From assembly GCA_945882475.1 (NCBI GenBank), contig CAMCWJ010000184.1:1-5911 (forward strand): a stretch of DNA of 5,911 nucleotides, read 5' to 3'. The position numbers were made by a program, and so were the translations under genes. Below are positions 5,833 through 5,911 of this stretch, in pieces (positions within the stretch are counted from its first letter, which is position 1; every line of letters starts with the position of its first letter). Under the pieces are notes generated by a model. That model ran no database searches. It worked only from the letters and a program-made list of their open reading frames with translations, and was not told where the DNA came from. The DNA comes from Bifidobacterium breve. Its GTDB lineage: Bacteria; Actinomycetota; Actinomycetes; Mycobacteriales; Mycobacteriaceae.

Positions 5833-5911
5833 CGGCGTCGACGGACTTGGGGCCGGTGAGGAACACCAACCGGAACTTCCCGATCTGGACTTCGTCGCCG
5901 TTGGCGAGGTT
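5816..5911 (-). CDS. garA: GarA/OdhI-type FHA-domain protein, C-terminal 31 residues
   Basis: The frame enters at the window edge (5911) and ends at TAG 5818-5816. The visible residues, NLANGDEVQIGKFRLVFLTGP and a short polar tail, match the last strands of the FHA domain of mycobacterial GarA: the LxxGDEVQIGKF(R/K)L block is typical. GarA is a small cytosolic phosphopeptide-binding protein. When unphosphorylated it restrains 2-oxoglutarate dehydrogenase/decarboxylase and glutamate dehydrogenase and stimulates glutamate synthase, under PknB/PknG control. The phosphorylated N-terminal threonines and the FHA phosphopeptide pocket lie outside the window. Its end overlaps the start of the Rv1828-type gene, so the two share an mRNA. 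In M. tuberculosis gcvH lies just upstream, which together with gcvP brackets the block with glycine cleavage genes. Confidence 0.92.
   Translation of the reverse strand, partial: NLANGDEVQIGKFRLVFLTGPKSVDAGDSPR

Noticed and set aside
1..5911. CRISPR array, insertion sequence, tRNA or rRNA, prophage or toxin-antitoxin genes.
   Set aside because: No regularly spaced repeats, transposase or RNA-gene signatures were seen. The window is a conserved chromosomal block.

Overview
This high-GC window carries a conserved mycobacterial gene block and almost certainly comes from a Mycobacterium/Mycolicibacterium-type actinobacterium. Reading along the minus strand (right to left), the order is the end of garA, an Rv1828-type MerR regulator, an Rv1829-type bifunctional-nuclease-domain protein, the Rv1830/ResR-type MerR regulator, a glycine riboswitch leader, and gcvP (called gcvB in M. 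tuberculosis). This is the order I recall for M. tuberculosis Rv1827 to Rv1832. GTG starts, frequent GTG/GCC/CTG codons and the protein sequences themselves support the assignment. I ran no database search.

Layout by region. Positions 1-504 (+) hold the C-terminal part of a von Willebrand factor A-type protein, which converges on gcvP with only 19 bp between the stop codons. Positions 524-3382 (-) hold a complete 952-residue glycine decarboxylase P protein. Positions 3383-3640 are the gcvP leader, with a tandem two-aptamer glycine riboswitch, a downstream hairpin and a promoter candidate. Positions 3641-3705 hold a long imperfect inverted repeat between the end of resR and the gcvP promoter. 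Positions 3719-4342 (-) are the ResR-type regulator, followed by a 210-bp intergenic stretch (4343-4552) with a promoter candidate and two short inverted repeats. Positions 4553-5047 (-) are the Rv1829-type protein, 5116-5832 (-) the Rv1828-type regulator, and 5816-5911 (-) the last 31 residues of GarA, which overlaps the next gene by 17 bp.

The block links glycine catabolism to control of central nitrogen and carbon flow. GarA homologues are FHA-domain switches acting on 2-oxoglutarate and glutamate enzymes. GcvP feeds one-carbon units from glycine, under apparent direct glycine control through the riboswitch. The two MerR-like proteins are regulators, and ResR homologues affect cell growth and division. 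I see no new defence, secretion or mobile system. The most noteworthy non-coding signals are the riboswitch with a recognisable leader-linker (P0) pairing, and the long inverted repeat whose left arm contains the putative -35 box of gcvP.
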